From Euzebyella marina (GTDB lineage: Bacteria > Bacteroidota > Bacteroidia > Flavobacteriales > Flavobacteriaceae), in contig NZ_JACYFK010000001.1 of NCBI RefSeq assembly GCF_014855515.1, forward strand, positions 1,488,001 to 1,552,000: DNA of 64,000 nt. The letters run 5' to 3'. A program made the translations under genes and the position numbers. This document shows positions 18,504-27,481 of the stretch, piece after piece; position 1 is the stretch's first letter, and each line of letters starts with the position of its first letter. Below the pieces are notes generated by a model. It saw only the letters and a program-made list of their open reading frames with translations. It ran no database searches and was not told where the DNA came from.

Positions 18504-18863
18504 ATGGGCAAACACAATGAATTTGGTAAGGAAGGAGAGAAAATAGCAGTTGATTTTTTAGTAGGAAAAGGATATGAAATCGTAGCCCAGAACTATCGTT
18601 ACCTTAAAGCTGAAATAGACATTATCGCTAAGAAAAAGGAGGTATTGGCCGTAGTAGAGGTGAGGGCGAGAAGTAATGACCGTATTATACCGATTGCAGA
18701 AACCATCACCCCAAAAAAGATAAAGCTTTTGGTCTCGGCGGCAGACTATTTCGTAACCGAAAATGAAATCGATGCCGAGGTACGTTTTGATGTGGTTACT
18801 ATATTAAAGAATAGAAGCATTTTTAAGATTGAACATCTTGAAAATGCTTTTTATCATTTCTGA
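18504..18863 (+). CDS. yraN: YraN/UPF0102 family protein, predicted Holliday-junction-resolvase-like nuclease
   Basis: 119 residues, full length for the family. The endonuclease-fold pattern is visible: GKEGEKIAVDFLVGKGYEI, then E-I-D-I-I-A (KAEIDIIAKK), VVEVRAR and FDVVTI. The E/D and E-x-K-like (here E-V-R) positions match those of restriction-endonuclease-like folds. The cellular role is unproven. It precedes the ACT-domain gene by about 100 bp with a separate promoter between them. Confidence 0.88.
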   Translation: MGKHNEFGKEGEKIAVDFLVGKGYEIVAQNYRYLKAEIDIIAKKKEVLAVVEVRARSNDRIIPIAETITPKKIKLLVSAADYFVTENEIDAEVRFDVVTILKNRSIFKIEHLENAFYHF

Positions 18864-18907
18864 CGAGGGGAAAGTTGAGATGTTTTGAATTTTAGTATTA
18901 ACACAAT

Positions 18908-18938
18908 TTGTTTTATTTATAACAATGTGTTATTTTTG
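18908..18938 (+). promoter_or_regulatory. Bacteroidota-type promoter overlapped by an inverted repeat
   Basis: TTG (18908-18910) and TATTTTTG (18931-18938) are separated by 20 bp, a close match to the -33/-7 consensus, and lie just before the ACT-domain gene. A 7-bp inverted repeat, TAACACA (18899-18905) and TGTGTTA (18926-18932), brackets the core promoter and partly overlaps the -7 box, so it could be an operator. Confidence 0.5.
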
Positions 18939-18961
18939 CTCTGCAACCAACTAAGAGCATC

Positions 18962-19621
18962 ATGAAAACAATATCGTCGGTCGTTGAGCAATACATAAAA
19001 AAGAAGCCGTTTTTACAAAGTGCATTGGCACAAGGTATTATCAATCTAACCTCTCTTTCAAGAATTGTTAAGCCTGAAATTGAAGATGAGTTAGGAAAGG
19101 ATATTCGTAATGGGGCTATCGTTATGGCACTGAAAAGACTGTCCGATGATCTAGAATTTCGCGCTACACATAAGATTATAAAAGTGTTGAAGAATATCGG
19201 CGAGATTACGGTTCGATCTTCTTTGACCGACTTCACTTTTTTTATATCTGAATCAATATTAGAGGTGCAGGCCGAGCTTCTTGAAGAAGTCAATAAAAAT
19301 AAAGATGTTTTTTATACTTCATCTAGAGGTGTGAACGAACTGAATATTGTAGTAAGTAACAGCTTAGATCAAACCGTCGAAACCCTTTTTAAAGAAGAAA
19401 AGTGTACCCAAAAAGCAGAAAATTTATCTTCGATTACTGTAAAGCTTCCAGCCGAAAACGTTAGCGTACCGGGTATATATTATTTTATATTTCAGCGTTT
19501 GGCATGGGAGGGCATTGTTCTGTACGAGGTTATCTCAACCACCAATGAATTTACCATTTTGGTAGACGATACCCAAGTAGATGTGGCCTTCAAGACTATA
19601 AAAGACTTGAAGACCCTCTAA
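18962..19621 (+). CDS. Stand-alone ACT-domain protein with N-terminal helical domain
   Basis: 219 residues. The C-terminal 60 residues (ITVKLPAENVSVPGIYYF, LAWEGIVLYEVISTTNEFT and FTILVDDTQVDVAFKTI) read like the ACT domain of aspartate kinases. No kinase domain is present. The N-terminal 110 residues (SVVEQYIKKKPFLQSALAQG, IVMALKRLSDDL) are helical and look like a winged-helix DNA-binding unit. A ligand-sensing regulator of amino acid metabolism is the natural guess but unproven. A bona fide aspartate kinase lies elsewhere at 52746. The stop is 3 bp from the convergent CocE gene. Confidence 0.7.
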   Translation: MKTISSVVEQYIKKKPFLQSALAQGIINLTSLSRIVKPEIEDELGKDIRNGAIVMALKRLSDDLEFRATHKIIKVLKNIGEITVRSSLTDFTFFISESILEVQAELLEEVNKNKDVFYTSSRGVNELNIVVSNSLDQTVETLFKEEKCTQKAENLSSITVKLPAENVSVPGIYYFIFQRLAWEGIVLYEVISTTNEFTILVDDTQVDVAFKTIKDLKTL

Positions 19622-19624
19622 ACT

Positions 19625-21550
19625 TTAATCTTTAATAAATTCTGTGGCTTGCCCCCTGAAAGGTTCCGGCAAACAGCAATCTTGGGTGCCGCCTACCTCA
19701 ACGGAAGATGATCCATATACTTTTATGGTAGATTTGATGAAATCATCTTCATTGGCCTTATAGATATTCTCAACATACTTCTGCGGATTTCTATCAATAT
19801 AAGGGAACCAAGTACTATGAATCTGAATCATTATGCGATGCCCTTTTTTAAAGGTGTGCAAAATATCTTGAAGTCTAAAATCGACATCGCTTATTTCTCC
19901 GGGAACAAAAGGTTCAGGTTTTTCAAAGCTATTTCTAAAACGACCTCGAAATACTTCGGCCCTTACTAGTTGCTGATAACCTCCCATAATAATATTATCC
20001 GGGTTGTGCTCATAGTTTTCATGGTCTGAAGGATAGACGTCGATCAACTTAACAACAAAGTCGCCATCGGTACCGGTAATGGCCACCTTTAATTTTGCCA
20101 GAATTTCTCCGGCCAGCACTTTTGGGTTGTCCAAAGGTTCGGTTTCGAAGGTAAGCACATCGGGCCTACGTGAGGCATGTCTTTGATCATCTGACATATA
20201 ACGTCTGGGAGTAAAGGTCAGCCCTTCGGTTTGTGAGGTGTAAGGTACCGGCTTTTGAGGGTCGCTCGTATATTCGAAAACGGCATCTTCGTTGATAGGT
20301 CCGTTAACACTAAGTTGCCCATTTCCACCAAAATGCAGGCTCACAGGTTCTATATCGATTGGTGGCCATTGTTCAAACTTCATCCATTCTTTCGAACCTG
20401 TATCGAACATATAGGCTTCCGGCAGTTTGTAAATGTTTTTGCTTTTCAAGTTATGGGCAAAGAAATTACGTTCTATTTCTCTTTGAAAAAAGGTAGAGAT
20501 GCTGTCACCAAAATAGATATGGTTGTGAACGGTTTTACCGGTTTCTTTCGCCCATCCGCCATGGTCCCAAGGTCCCATGACAATCGTGTTTTTGGCTTTC
20601 GGGCTTGTGGCTTCCACCGTTTTATAAATATTCAATGGGCCATAAAGATCCTCGGCATCGTACCATCCTCCAACGGTCATAACGGCATGGTCGATATCTT
20701 TTAAATGGGGAAGAATATTTCTCTTTTGCCAGAATTCATCATAATTAGGGTGGTCAACTATCTGGTTCCAAAAGAAATTGTCTTTGTGATATTTTTCGGT
20801 AATATTTTTTAAGGGGCCTAATTTTAGAAAGAAATCATACGCATCGGAAGCGGGGTTGCCATAGAGCCTCATTAATTTTTCGGTATACCAAGGATCTCTG
20901 GTAAGACTGTCTTTTTGATAACCAAATACGGCAAAGGCAGCCGTATAGCTTTCTAAATAGGCACCTTGGTGATGAAAATCGTCAAAAAAGAAATCGGCTA
21001 TCGGCGCTTGTGGCGAAGAAGCCTTTAGTGCAGGGTGGGCATCGATCATGCCGGCCGCGGTATAGTGCCCGGGATAAGAAATGCCATACATGCCCACGCG
21101 ACCATTATTGCCTTTAATGTTTTTGATCATCCATTCTATTGAGTCATAGGTGTCGCTACTTTCATCAATGTCTTTTTTGTTTCTCGGTTTGTTGCCGGGT
21201 ATGTTCGGTCTCATATTGTCAAACTCTCCATCTGACATATAACGACCACGTACATCTTGAAAAACGAATATATACCCGTCTTCTACCAGATATTTTGAAG
21301 GGTAGCCGCTGTATTGATAGTTTGAATGTTTTGAGGCATTGTAACAAGTTCTGTTTAAGAGAATCGGGTATTTTTTAGTTTGGTCTTTAGGAGTATAGAC
21401 TACCGTGAACAGTTCGGCACCGTCTCGCATGGGAATACGGTATTCCTTTAGGTCATAATGACTTTTAAAATAATCGGCGTCTATTTCTTGTCCGCAAGAA
21501 ATCGTTACGGTCATTAGAAATATCAGTAAAACAAACTTGTTTAGTTGCAT
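19625..21550 (-). CDS. Exported CocE/NonD-type X-Pro dipeptidyl-peptidase-like hydrolase
   Basis: 641 residues. The N-terminus (MQLNKFVLLIFLMTVTISC) is a signal sequence that may end in a lipidated Cys. The alpha/beta hydrolase part shows YRIPMRDGAELFTVVYTPK, the nucleophile elbow G-I-S-Y-P-G (near residue 158) and GPWDHGGW with the catalytic His. The C-terminal jelly-roll domain is seen as ILAKLKVAITGTDGDFVVKL and QIHSTWFPYIDRNPQ. Members cleave cocaine esters, glutaryl-7-ACA or acyl-peptide bonds. The gene lies 244 bp downstream of the RraA-like gene on the same strand and may belong to the same catabolic block. Confidence 0.87.
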   Translation of the reverse strand: MQLNKFVLLIFLMTVTISCGQEIDADYFKSHYDLKEYRIPMRDGAELFTVVYTPKDQTKKYPILLNRTCYNASKHSNYQYSGYPSKYLVEDGYIFVFQDVRGRYMSDGEFDNMRPNIPGNKPRNKKDIDESSDTYDSIEWMIKNIKGNNGRVGMYGISYPGHYTAAGMIDAHPALKASSPQAPIADFFFDDFHHQGAYLESYTAAFAVFGYQKDSLTRDPWYTEKLMRLYGNPASDAYDFFLKLGPLKNITEKYHKDNFFWNQIVDHPNYDEFWQKRNILPHLKDIDHAVMTVGGWYDAEDLYGPLNIYKTVEATSPKAKNTIVMGPWDHGGWAKETGKTVHNHIYFGDSISTFFQREIERNFFAHNLKSKNIYKLPEAYMFDTGSKEWMKFEQWPPIDIEPVSLHFGGNGQLSVNGPINEDAVFEYTSDPQKPVPYTSQTEGLTFTPRRYMSDDQRHASRRPDVLTFETEPLDNPKVLAGEILAKLKVAITGTDGDFVVKLIDVYPSDHENYEHNPDNIIMGGYQQLVRAEVFRGRFRNSFEKPEPFVPGEISDVDFRLQDILHTFKKGHRIMIQIHSTWFPYIDRNPQKYVENIYKANEDDFIKSTIKVYGSSSVEVGGTQDCCLPEPFRGQATEFIKD

Positions 21551-21794
21551 GGTGAAGGTTTTTTGAATGTCTCGGGCCTAAAGATAGCAATATACTTGCT
21601 TGCTAGCCCAATGGGAATAGGGCTAACCTTAAATGATTTCAAACCATTAAAGCTTGTTATTGAAAATCAGGTAAATGATACATTTCGATTACTGCACCAA
21701 AAGGAGAAGATGTTTGCGTCAATTGCATTTTCTTTTTCTCGAGCCCATTCAATCAGGCTTGATGCCATAAAAAGTAGACAAGCAAGAATTTGAT

Positions 21795-22721
21795 TTACCA
21801 AGTTCTTTTTTCGAGAACTTTATTTAGCTCTTCGGCTGTCATTTTACCCTTATCGGGATTTTTTTCTAACCAGGTTAAAAAGTCTTTTTTGACCTTGTCA
21901 GACCATTTACCGTCAATCTCTCCGGTAGAATATTTTCCTGCTTTTACCATTTCGAAGCCAAAAAGGTCTTTTAGGCCTACAAATTCACTGGTAAACACTA
22001 CCTGTTCGGCCAAATGGGCAGGTACGAATAGAACCCCTTCACTTTTTCCGATTACCAAGTCGCCCGGTAATACGATGGCATCACCTATTCGTATAGCGGT
22101 ATTAAGCCCCATTAACACCATTTCTTGCAAGAAAGAAGGATGAAAATCGCGAACGAAGGCGTTGAAGCCTTCCAGTTCAGATATCGACTCTAAATCTCTG
22201 GCACTGCCATTAAAGACTACACCATTTCCTGATTTTGCGAATATAGAGTTGGCCAATGTAGCACCCATTAAGGTTCCGGCCTCAATTTTTCCGAACCCGT
22301 CTGCCACATAAACATCGCCCGTGGTCAACACATCGATAGGCCATGAATTGGTATCACCTTTTCTACCTTGCTTATTAACTCCTCTGTCTTTAATGTTCTT
22401 TTCAACATCGGGCCTGCTAGGCATGAACATAGCCGTAACCGCCCTGCCAACAACTACATTGTTGTTGACCATTTTCCACTCCCCGGCAAATTGATTGTTA
22501 TAGCCTTCGTTTTTTAGAACCGTCCACGCATCATCGACCGATATATGCTTTGCTCTCTCTACAAGGTCATCGGATATTTTGGGACGACCGTCTTCAAATC
22601 TTTCCCCTTCCCAAGAAGAAGTCAAGAAAACAAGCTCTTCTTTTGGTATTGTCTGTGAATAAAGGTGGGTGGCAAATAATAAGAATGCGGCTGTAAATAG
22701 TTGAATGGCTCGGATCTTCAT
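21795..22721 (-). CDS. Exported RraA-like protein (aldolase/decarboxylase family)
   Basis: 308 residues, longer than cytoplasmic RraA proteins (about 160-230) because of a signal peptide (MKIRAIQLFTAAFLLFATHLYSQ) and an extra N-terminal region. The RraA core is present: LTTGDVYVADGFGKIEAGT, GNGVVFNGSARD with the conserved Arg-Asp pair, and GDAIVLPGDLVIGKSEGVLFVP. Relatives include 4-hydroxy-4-methyl-2-oxoglutarate aldolase/oxaloacetate decarboxylase and RNase E inhibitors; a periplasmic location rules out the latter. It follows the FecR gene by 30 bp and shares its operon with the ECF sigma factor, which ties its expression to the SusCD locus. Confidence 0.8.
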   Translation of the reverse strand: MKIRAIQLFTAAFLLFATHLYSQTIPKEELVFLTSSWEGERFEDGRPKISDDLVERAKHISVDDAWTVLKNEGYNNQFAGEWKMVNNNVVVGRAVTAMFMPSRPDVEKNIKDRGVNKQGRKGDTNSWPIDVLTTGDVYVADGFGKIEAGTLMGATLANSIFAKSGNGVVFNGSARDLESISELEGFNAFVRDFHPSFLQEMVLMGLNTAIRIGDAIVLPGDLVIGKSEGVLFVPAHLAEQVVFTSEFVGLKDLFGFEMVKAGKYSTGEIDGKWSDKVKKDFLTWLEKNPDKGKMTAEELNKVLEKRTW

Positions 22722-22751
22722 AAATTTAATAGGGGGTAAGGGGTAAGCGAT

Positions 22752-23618
22752 TTATTTTTTCTCTTTTTTAAGAGTAACGATTGTCTTTTCACTCTCATTG
22801 ATTTCGAAATTTACATCATTTATCAATGAAAGTACCTTCAATATTTGACCTAAAGAGTCGGATTTGTTGATTCTTAAAGTAACCAACTTGTTTTTTGTCA
22901 TTTCGTTAGTTTCAAATTGGTAGCCGAAACGTTCTTCGATGAAGTGAAAGAGTTTTTCCAGTTCAATATTGTTGAGGTCACTGTATTTGTTTCCTGCACT
23001 AAAGCTGAGGTCTGTCTCAAACTTTTTGACCTGCACCTTACCTTTGTCCAATAAGAAACTCTCACCGGGGATAATGGCCCAAGAACGCCTATTTTCAGTA
23101 TCCTTTAAAGACATTAGTATTCTTCCCGAGTAAAGCGACACCTCGGTTTTTTCAAGGTCTTCATTTTCTGTAACTAAAAATGAAGTGCCCAAAACGCGGG
23201 TAGATGTGCGACTGGTTTCAACCGTGAACTCTTTTAGGCTATCTTTTACGACATCAAAAAAAGCTTGGCCTGACAAGGCGACTTCTCTCTTTGAAAATTT
23301 TTTGTTGTAACTGACCGTTGAATTCGGTTTTAAAATGACAATACTACTATCGGGCAGAATAAATTCTTTATCAAGTTGAGTGTAATTGTTTATTTCAATA
23401 GTAGAGCGGTCGACACTTAATAAATAAAGAGCTGGAAGCAATAGTAGCATTATTGCAGCGGCAATGGCCCATTTAAAGGAACGTTTTGGAGAACGCGACC
23501 TTATGGTAGACTCAAGCTCGGACCATGAATTCTTGATCTGGGTCTTGGGAACGGGCGGAAAGTCTTGGCCCCAAGCAGTTTCCATTCTTTTTTCTATGTC
23601 GGACTCGTAATTTTCCAC
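22752..23618 (-). CDS. FecR-family anti-sigma factor
   Basis: 288 residues. An N-terminal cytoplasmic sigma-binding part of about 45 residues precedes a single membrane helix (WAIAAAIMLLLLPALYLLSV). The periplasmic FecR domain follows (KEFILPDSSIVILKPNSTVS, FSKREVALSGQAFFDV, LGTSFLV). The C-terminal DUF4974/STN-like domain (LEKLFHFIEERFGYQFE) contacts the TonB receptor in known systems. The start is GTG at 23616-23618; ATG at residue 12 is an alternative. It lies 49 bp after the sigma gene and transmits the SusC signal inward. Confidence 0.9.
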   Translation of the reverse strand: MENYESDIEKRMETAWGQDFPPVPKTQIKNSWSELESTIRSRSPKRSFKWAIAAAIMLLLLPALYLLSVDRSTIEINNYTQLDKEFILPDSSIVILKPNSTVSYNKKFSKREVALSGQAFFDVVKDSLKEFTVETSRTSTRVLGTSFLVTENEDLEKTEVSLYSGRILMSLKDTENRRSWAIIPGESFLLDKGKVQVKKFETDLSFSAGNKYSDLNNIELEKLFHFIEERFGYQFETNEMTKNKLVTLRINKSDSLGQILKVLSLINDVNFEINESEKTIVTLKKEKK

Positions 23619-23667
23619 TTATATATTGCCGTTTATACTCTTAGAACAATTCAGGATTGAATATTTC

Positions 23668-24216
23668 CTAATTCTTTTTGTTTTTTTCTTTCTCCAATTC
23701 TTGCTTAATATGATTCTGGGCCAAATAAATATGATTTGCGATTGTTTTTTTTGAAATGTTCAGTGATGCAGCTATCTCTTCATACGATAGGTTTTCTATT
23801 TTATGCAACACAAAAACTTCGCGCCTTTTGTTGGGCAAACTTTTTAAAACACTGTACAGCCATTCTAAGTTAATTTCATCTTGACCCGTATTTTCTTTGA
23901 TTTCAGTGGCCCCGAAAAAGTTCTTTTCTTCGGTCGGCACTAATTTTGACTCCCGTTTTAAATGGTTGAGAATAATATTGCGGCAGATAGTGTATATCTG
24001 TTTGTCTATTAAGACGTCTTCCTTTAATTTATCCCTGTTTTCCCAAAGTCTTAAAAACGTTTGTTGTACGAAGTCGTCCGGTTCTAGGGTGGGGGAGTTG
24101 AATTTCTTTGCGAACCAGTATAACTTGGAGTAAAAGAGCGAGTATAATTTTTCTAAAGAGCTTAGGTTTCCTTTTTTTATACTCTTAACCAAGAAATATG
24201 TATTCTGATCTTTCAA
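23668..24216 (-). CDS. ECF-type RNA polymerase sigma factor (FecI-like)
   Basis: 182 residues with sigma region 2 (LEPDDFVQQTFLRLWENRDK) and region 4 (KRREVFVLHKIENLSYEEIA, then SKKTIANHIYLAQNHIKQ). The start is TTG at 24214-24216, the only reasonable initiation codon after the in-frame stop upstream. It heads the sigma/anti-sigma/RraA-like operon, which begins just after the terminator of the SusCD operon. It most likely activates the SusCD promoter when substrate is bound, by analogy with Bacteroides systems. Confidence 0.9.
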   Translation of the reverse strand: MKDQNTYFLVKSIKKGNLSSLEKLYSLFYSKLYWFAKKFNSPTLEPDDFVQQTFLRLWENRDKLKEDVLIDKQIYTICRNIILNHLKRESKLVPTEEKNFFGATEIKENTGQDEINLEWLYSVLKSLPNKRREVFVLHKIENLSYEEIAASLNISKKTIANHIYLAQNHIKQELEKEKNKKN

Positions 24217-24329
24217 ATAATGGACAAGTGTTTTTGAGGAGATCCAAATAGGGCTTATAAACTTAAGCTTTACTTAAAAAACTACAAACAATATTTTGCT
24301 AAAGATTGGTGGAATTTTTTAAAAAGAAA

Positions 24330-24354
24330 TACCGGACTTAATAAAAGCCCGGTA
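24330..24354 (-). terminator. Terminator of the SusC-to-amidohydrolase operon
   Basis: TACCGGACTT (24330-24339) and AAGCCCGGTA (24345-24354) form a 10-bp stem with a short loop. The one imperfect pair is A-C on the plus strand but G-U in minus-strand RNA, and on that strand the stem runs into ATTTCTTTTT. All of this marks it as a minus-strand terminator. Confidence 0.7.
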
Positions 24355-24408
24355 AATCAAAACTAACTTAACTAACTCAACTGTTTTTGTAATCTTCTTA
24401 TCTAATTT

Positions 24409-25644
24409 TTATTTGGATAGGGACCGTCCGTTAAGGTCATAAACTACCTTTCCGTCTCGAATGGTCAACTCACATTCTAATCGTACTTTGCCTTTTTCAA
24501 GGTGGCCTGTGTAATCGAAATACCCAAAATCACCTTTGTTCAATTTGAGAATGGCCACATCTGCCGGCATATCGGCAGATAGATTGCCCAGTTCTTCACG
24601 AAGTATGGCCTTCGCCGGATTCCATGTTGTGGCTTCTATCACTTCTTCAAGCTCCATGCCCATCACTAAGAATTTTGACATGACACTTAAAAGGTCTTTC
24701 ATCGCATTGTTCATACTGCCGATATGTAGATCGGTACTTATAGTATTTGGGTAAAAGCCAGATTTAACTGCCGGTATGGCTTGGGAGTATGCAAAGCTGA
24801 TCCCACCGTAGCCGACATCGAATACGATACCTTTTTCCTGTGCTTTTGAAACAAAAGGTTTCAGTTCTTTCGAATTAACGTCTACAACAGTCTCCCTCGT
24901 TTCCAATTCGGCAAATGCATGGGTGTAAATATCTCCGGGGCGTAGATGTTGCATGAATAGTTCTTCTATCGAAAGCGGAGGTCGGCTTCCCCCAAAATCT
25001 ATAATCACAGGTTTTTTAGAGAGGTTTCCGGCCTCAACGGCACGGTCAACCGGTGTCCAGTCTGGCCCCTCGTAATGGGCTACCTTAAAACCAACTATAT
25101 CATCAGAATATTTTTGGGCCATTTGGGCACTCAACTTGGCATTCATGTCATTGGTATCTTGCTCGTAATTTCCTCCGCGCATACCTTCGCCCACAATGTT
25201 TAAAAATGAAAGAACTCTTGTCTTTGAGCGGTCAATGATATTCTCTTTGAATGTAGGAAATGATTTCCAACCCGATCCACCACAGTCGACCACGGTAGTG
25301 ATACCTGTGCGAAAACTAAAGCCGTCTGGGGCCACCGAACCTGGTCCATTACTATATGCCCGACCCGCTTCAGTACCTGCAAATACATGCTGATGAATAT
25401 CGATCAAACCCGGGGTAACATAAAGCCCCTTGGCCTCAACAACTTTTTCGGCATCTTTAGTATTAATATTCTTGGCCACCTTGACAATCTTGTTATCCTT
25501 GATTGCCACATCCATTACTTCATCAATACTGTTTTTGGGGTCAATGACATGTCCGCCCTTAATAACGATGGAGTATTCTTGCGACCATGAGATGTTAAGG
25601 CAGAGAAGCAACCCTATAATCAGTAGACTCTGTTGTTTTTTCAT
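24409..25644 (-). CDS. Exported amidohydrolase-superfamily metallohydrolase (EF_0837/deacetylase type)
   Basis: 411 residues from the ATG at 25642-25644, chosen because it begins a good signal peptide (MKKQQSLLIIGLLLCLNISWS, before QEY); the upstream TTG does not. Metal-binding HxH is in TPGLIDIHQHVFAG, a candidate bridging Lys is in VGFKVAHYEG, and the catalytic Asp is in STDLHIGSMN. The adenine-deaminase/dihydroorotase-like frame VKGGHVIDPKNSID is at the N-terminus. Family members hydrolyse N-acyl or O-acyl groups on alpha-substituted acids; the substrate here is unknown. It follows the PLP enzyme by 43 bp, a pairing also seen in other bacteria (EF_0837/EF_0838, dga-type loci). Confidence 0.85.
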   Translation of the reverse strand: MKKQQSLLIIGLLLCLNISWSQEYSIVIKGGHVIDPKNSIDEVMDVAIKDNKIVKVAKNINTKDAEKVVEAKGLYVTPGLIDIHQHVFAGTEAGRAYSNGPGSVAPDGFSFRTGITTVVDCGGSGWKSFPTFKENIIDRSKTRVLSFLNIVGEGMRGGNYEQDTNDMNAKLSAQMAQKYSDDIVGFKVAHYEGPDWTPVDRAVEAGNLSKKPVIIDFGGSRPPLSIEELFMQHLRPGDIYTHAFAELETRETVVDVNSKELKPFVSKAQEKGIVFDVGYGGISFAYSQAIPAVKSGFYPNTISTDLHIGSMNNAMKDLLSVMSKFLVMGMELEEVIEATTWNPAKAILREELGNLSADMPADVAILKLNKGDFGYFDYTGHLEKGKVRLECELTIRDGKVVYDLNGRSLSK

Positions 25645-25687
25645 TTGTGTTACTTGTGTTCTTATAATTTTCAACCTGTCTTATCTC

Positions 25688-26914
25688 TTAGGAAAGATGG
25701 TCTTGTAAAATTTGTTTCAACCTTTCGGCTACTATGCTCACTTGCTCTTCCCTTAAAAGAACCACTCCAACGTTCAGTAACTGCTTGCCGTCTTTTTTGG
25801 CGACGTTGGTCACGATGCTCGGGGTACCGTTCTTTAGTGCTTCATAAATCTCTTTTGGATTGGCCTTAAGCTTGCTTTCGTTCCAAGAAACATGTAGGCT
25901 GGGGAAGGCATTAGCAGGGCCAGGATTGATGTAGGTTTCCCCGGTTACACCAGCAACTGATTCTACCACTGATTTAATGCTCTCTACTCGAGACAACCAT
26001 TCTTGCCATTCTTTTTTGTGGTCACGGCCTAAATAGGCTTTGAGGGCGGCATACATACCAAAAATCTCTTCTTTGTTTACCTTCATGGGCCTGCCTATCG
26101 GCGCTTCATGAGGGCTATGGTTCAATTTGGCAGCTTCTATCAAATCTTTTCTTCCGAATAAAAGACCGGCGCTCTGTGGGCCACGGATCATTTTACCTCC
26201 CGAAAAAGTAACGAGGTCAAAGCCCATTTTCTGAAATTTAAAAAGATTTTCAACCGGAGGTACATCGGCGGCAGCATCGATAAAAGAAGGTACGTTCTTC
26301 TTCTTTGCCCGTGCCACGAACTCTTCATGGGTGATGGTCGATTTTTCGGCCGCATTAAAGAAAAGGGCCATTACCGTATTCTCGTTGATAGCCTTTTCCA
26401 TCTCATCGGCATCGTCTACCTCAATGATTTTTGCTCCTGTTGTGGTAATCGCTTGGTCGAAAACATACCTGTGCGATTTTTGCATGATAACCTCTGGTCG
26501 GGGTCCCGGTAAATTGGGTAATAGCTTGGTCTTTTCAAGGTCATCGCCAGTAATACATGCTGCGGTTGCTAGAACCATGGCACATGCGGCACCGGAGGTA
26601 ACCATGGCCGCTTCACATTTTAGCATTTCTGCAATTTTTGCCCCTACCTTGTCTTGCAGTTCGTGCATGTTGGCAAAGTCGTGTGCCGTTGAATTTATGG
26701 CATCCAATACTTCAGGTAGCATTAGCGAACCCGATAAAAAGGTCATGGTAACATTGGCGTTGATTACTCTAGTGATGCCTAGTTCTTCGAAATAATCAAT
26801 CTTTGATGTCGGTTTTTCGTCATTTGCCTTTAAGGCCAGTGATTCTGGCCGGCACATTAAACTTCCTGCGATGGGTACCAAAGACAGGTTTTTGACAGCG
26901 TCCCTTCTTTTCAT
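25688..26914 (-). CDS. Exported SelA-like PLP-dependent enzyme (candidate ammonia-lyase)
   Basis: 408 residues from the ATG at 26912-26914, which gives an N-terminus M-K-R-R-D-A-V-K-N-L with a hydrophobic stretch, a Tat-type signal. The longer frame would overlap ridA by 19 bp and lacks sense. The fold is aminotransferase class V/SelA-like: TSGAACAMVLATAACI, PSFIDAAADVPP and the PLP lysine in TFSGGKMIRGPQSAGL. Closest in character to D-glucosaminate-6-phosphate ammonia-lyase (DgaE) and EF_0838-type proteins. Tat export fits an enzyme that folds around its cofactor in the cytoplasm. Neighbour RidA suggests the product is an enamine/imine. Confidence 0.82.
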   Translation of the reverse strand: MKRRDAVKNLSLVPIAGSLMCRPESLALKANDEKPTSKIDYFEELGITRVINANVTMTFLSGSLMLPEVLDAINSTAHDFANMHELQDKVGAKIAEMLKCEAAMVTSGAACAMVLATAACITGDDLEKTKLLPNLPGPRPEVIMQKSHRYVFDQAITTTGAKIIEVDDADEMEKAINENTVMALFFNAAEKSTITHEEFVARAKKKNVPSFIDAAADVPPVENLFKFQKMGFDLVTFSGGKMIRGPQSAGLLFGRKDLIEAAKLNHSPHEAPIGRPMKVNKEEIFGMYAALKAYLGRDHKKEWQEWLSRVESIKSVVESVAGVTGETYINPGPANAFPSLHVSWNESKLKANPKEIYEALKNGTPSIVTNVAKKDGKQLLNVGVVLLREEQVSIVAERLKQILQDHLS

Positions 26915-26943
26915 AAAATTTAGTGTTTTATGCTCATTTGGTT

Positions 26944-27414
26944 TTACACATATGCTATACAATCCATTTCTACCAATGAATCTCCCGGTACACCACCTTG
27001 GGCAACGGCCACAGTGGTTCTTACGGGTGGTTTGTCGCCAAAACGACCTTTGTATACTTCGTTCATGGCTTGGTAATCGGCAATGTCGTTAAGAAAAACA
27101 CTGACCTTTACCACCTTATCCATCGATGAGCCTGCTTTGATTAGCTCTTTTTCAAGCTCTTTGAGAACTATTTCGGTATGCGCCTTTATTTCAAAAGGTT
27201 CGGTATGGGCACCTTTACCAGCAATAAAAATCAAATTGCCTACTCGGGTAGAACCGGAGAAAAGGGGTACACCTTGAAAATCCTTTATATTATTGGCAGT
27301 TTTAAAGGAGGGTTCTTCAGTTTCGTATGCCCTAACCGAGCTAACACCGAATAAGGTGGCCAGGCCTAAACCTAATTTTTTGAACGAGGCTCTTCTTCCA
27401 TTTTTTACTTTCAT
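26944..27414 (-). CDS. Exported RidA-family enamine/imine deaminase
   Basis: 156 residues, about 28 more than cytoplasmic RidA, owing to an N-terminal signal (GRRASFKKLGLGLATLFG), twin-arginine in type and ending VRA. The RidA core is complete: LFSGSTRVGNLIFIAG, VSVFLNDIADYQAMNEVY and PPVRTTVAVAQG, which carries the catalytic Arg, with VEMDCIAYV for the conserved Glu. RidA hydrolyses reactive enamines/imines released by PLP dehydratases and lyases, giving 2-keto acids. Here it sits between susD and the PLP enzyme gene (29 bp before it), so it probably serves that enzyme in the periplasm. Confidence 0.87.
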   Translation of the reverse strand: MKVKNGRRASFKKLGLGLATLFGVSSVRAYETEEPSFKTANNIKDFQGVPLFSGSTRVGNLIFIAGKGAHTEPFEIKAHTEIVLKELEKELIKAGSSMDKVVKVSVFLNDIADYQAMNEVYKGRFGDKPPVRTTVAVAQGGVPGDSLVEMDCIAYV

Positions 27415-27481
27415 AGTTCTCTTTTTTAGAAATGAATTGTATAGTTATGTTGGTTGTTGGTTAATCTGGTTTGGTATATGG

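Noticed and set aside
25688-26962. Longer PLP-enzyme frame starting at 26962
   Set aside because: It overlaps the ridA coding end and adds a stretch that spoils the Tat-type N-terminus.
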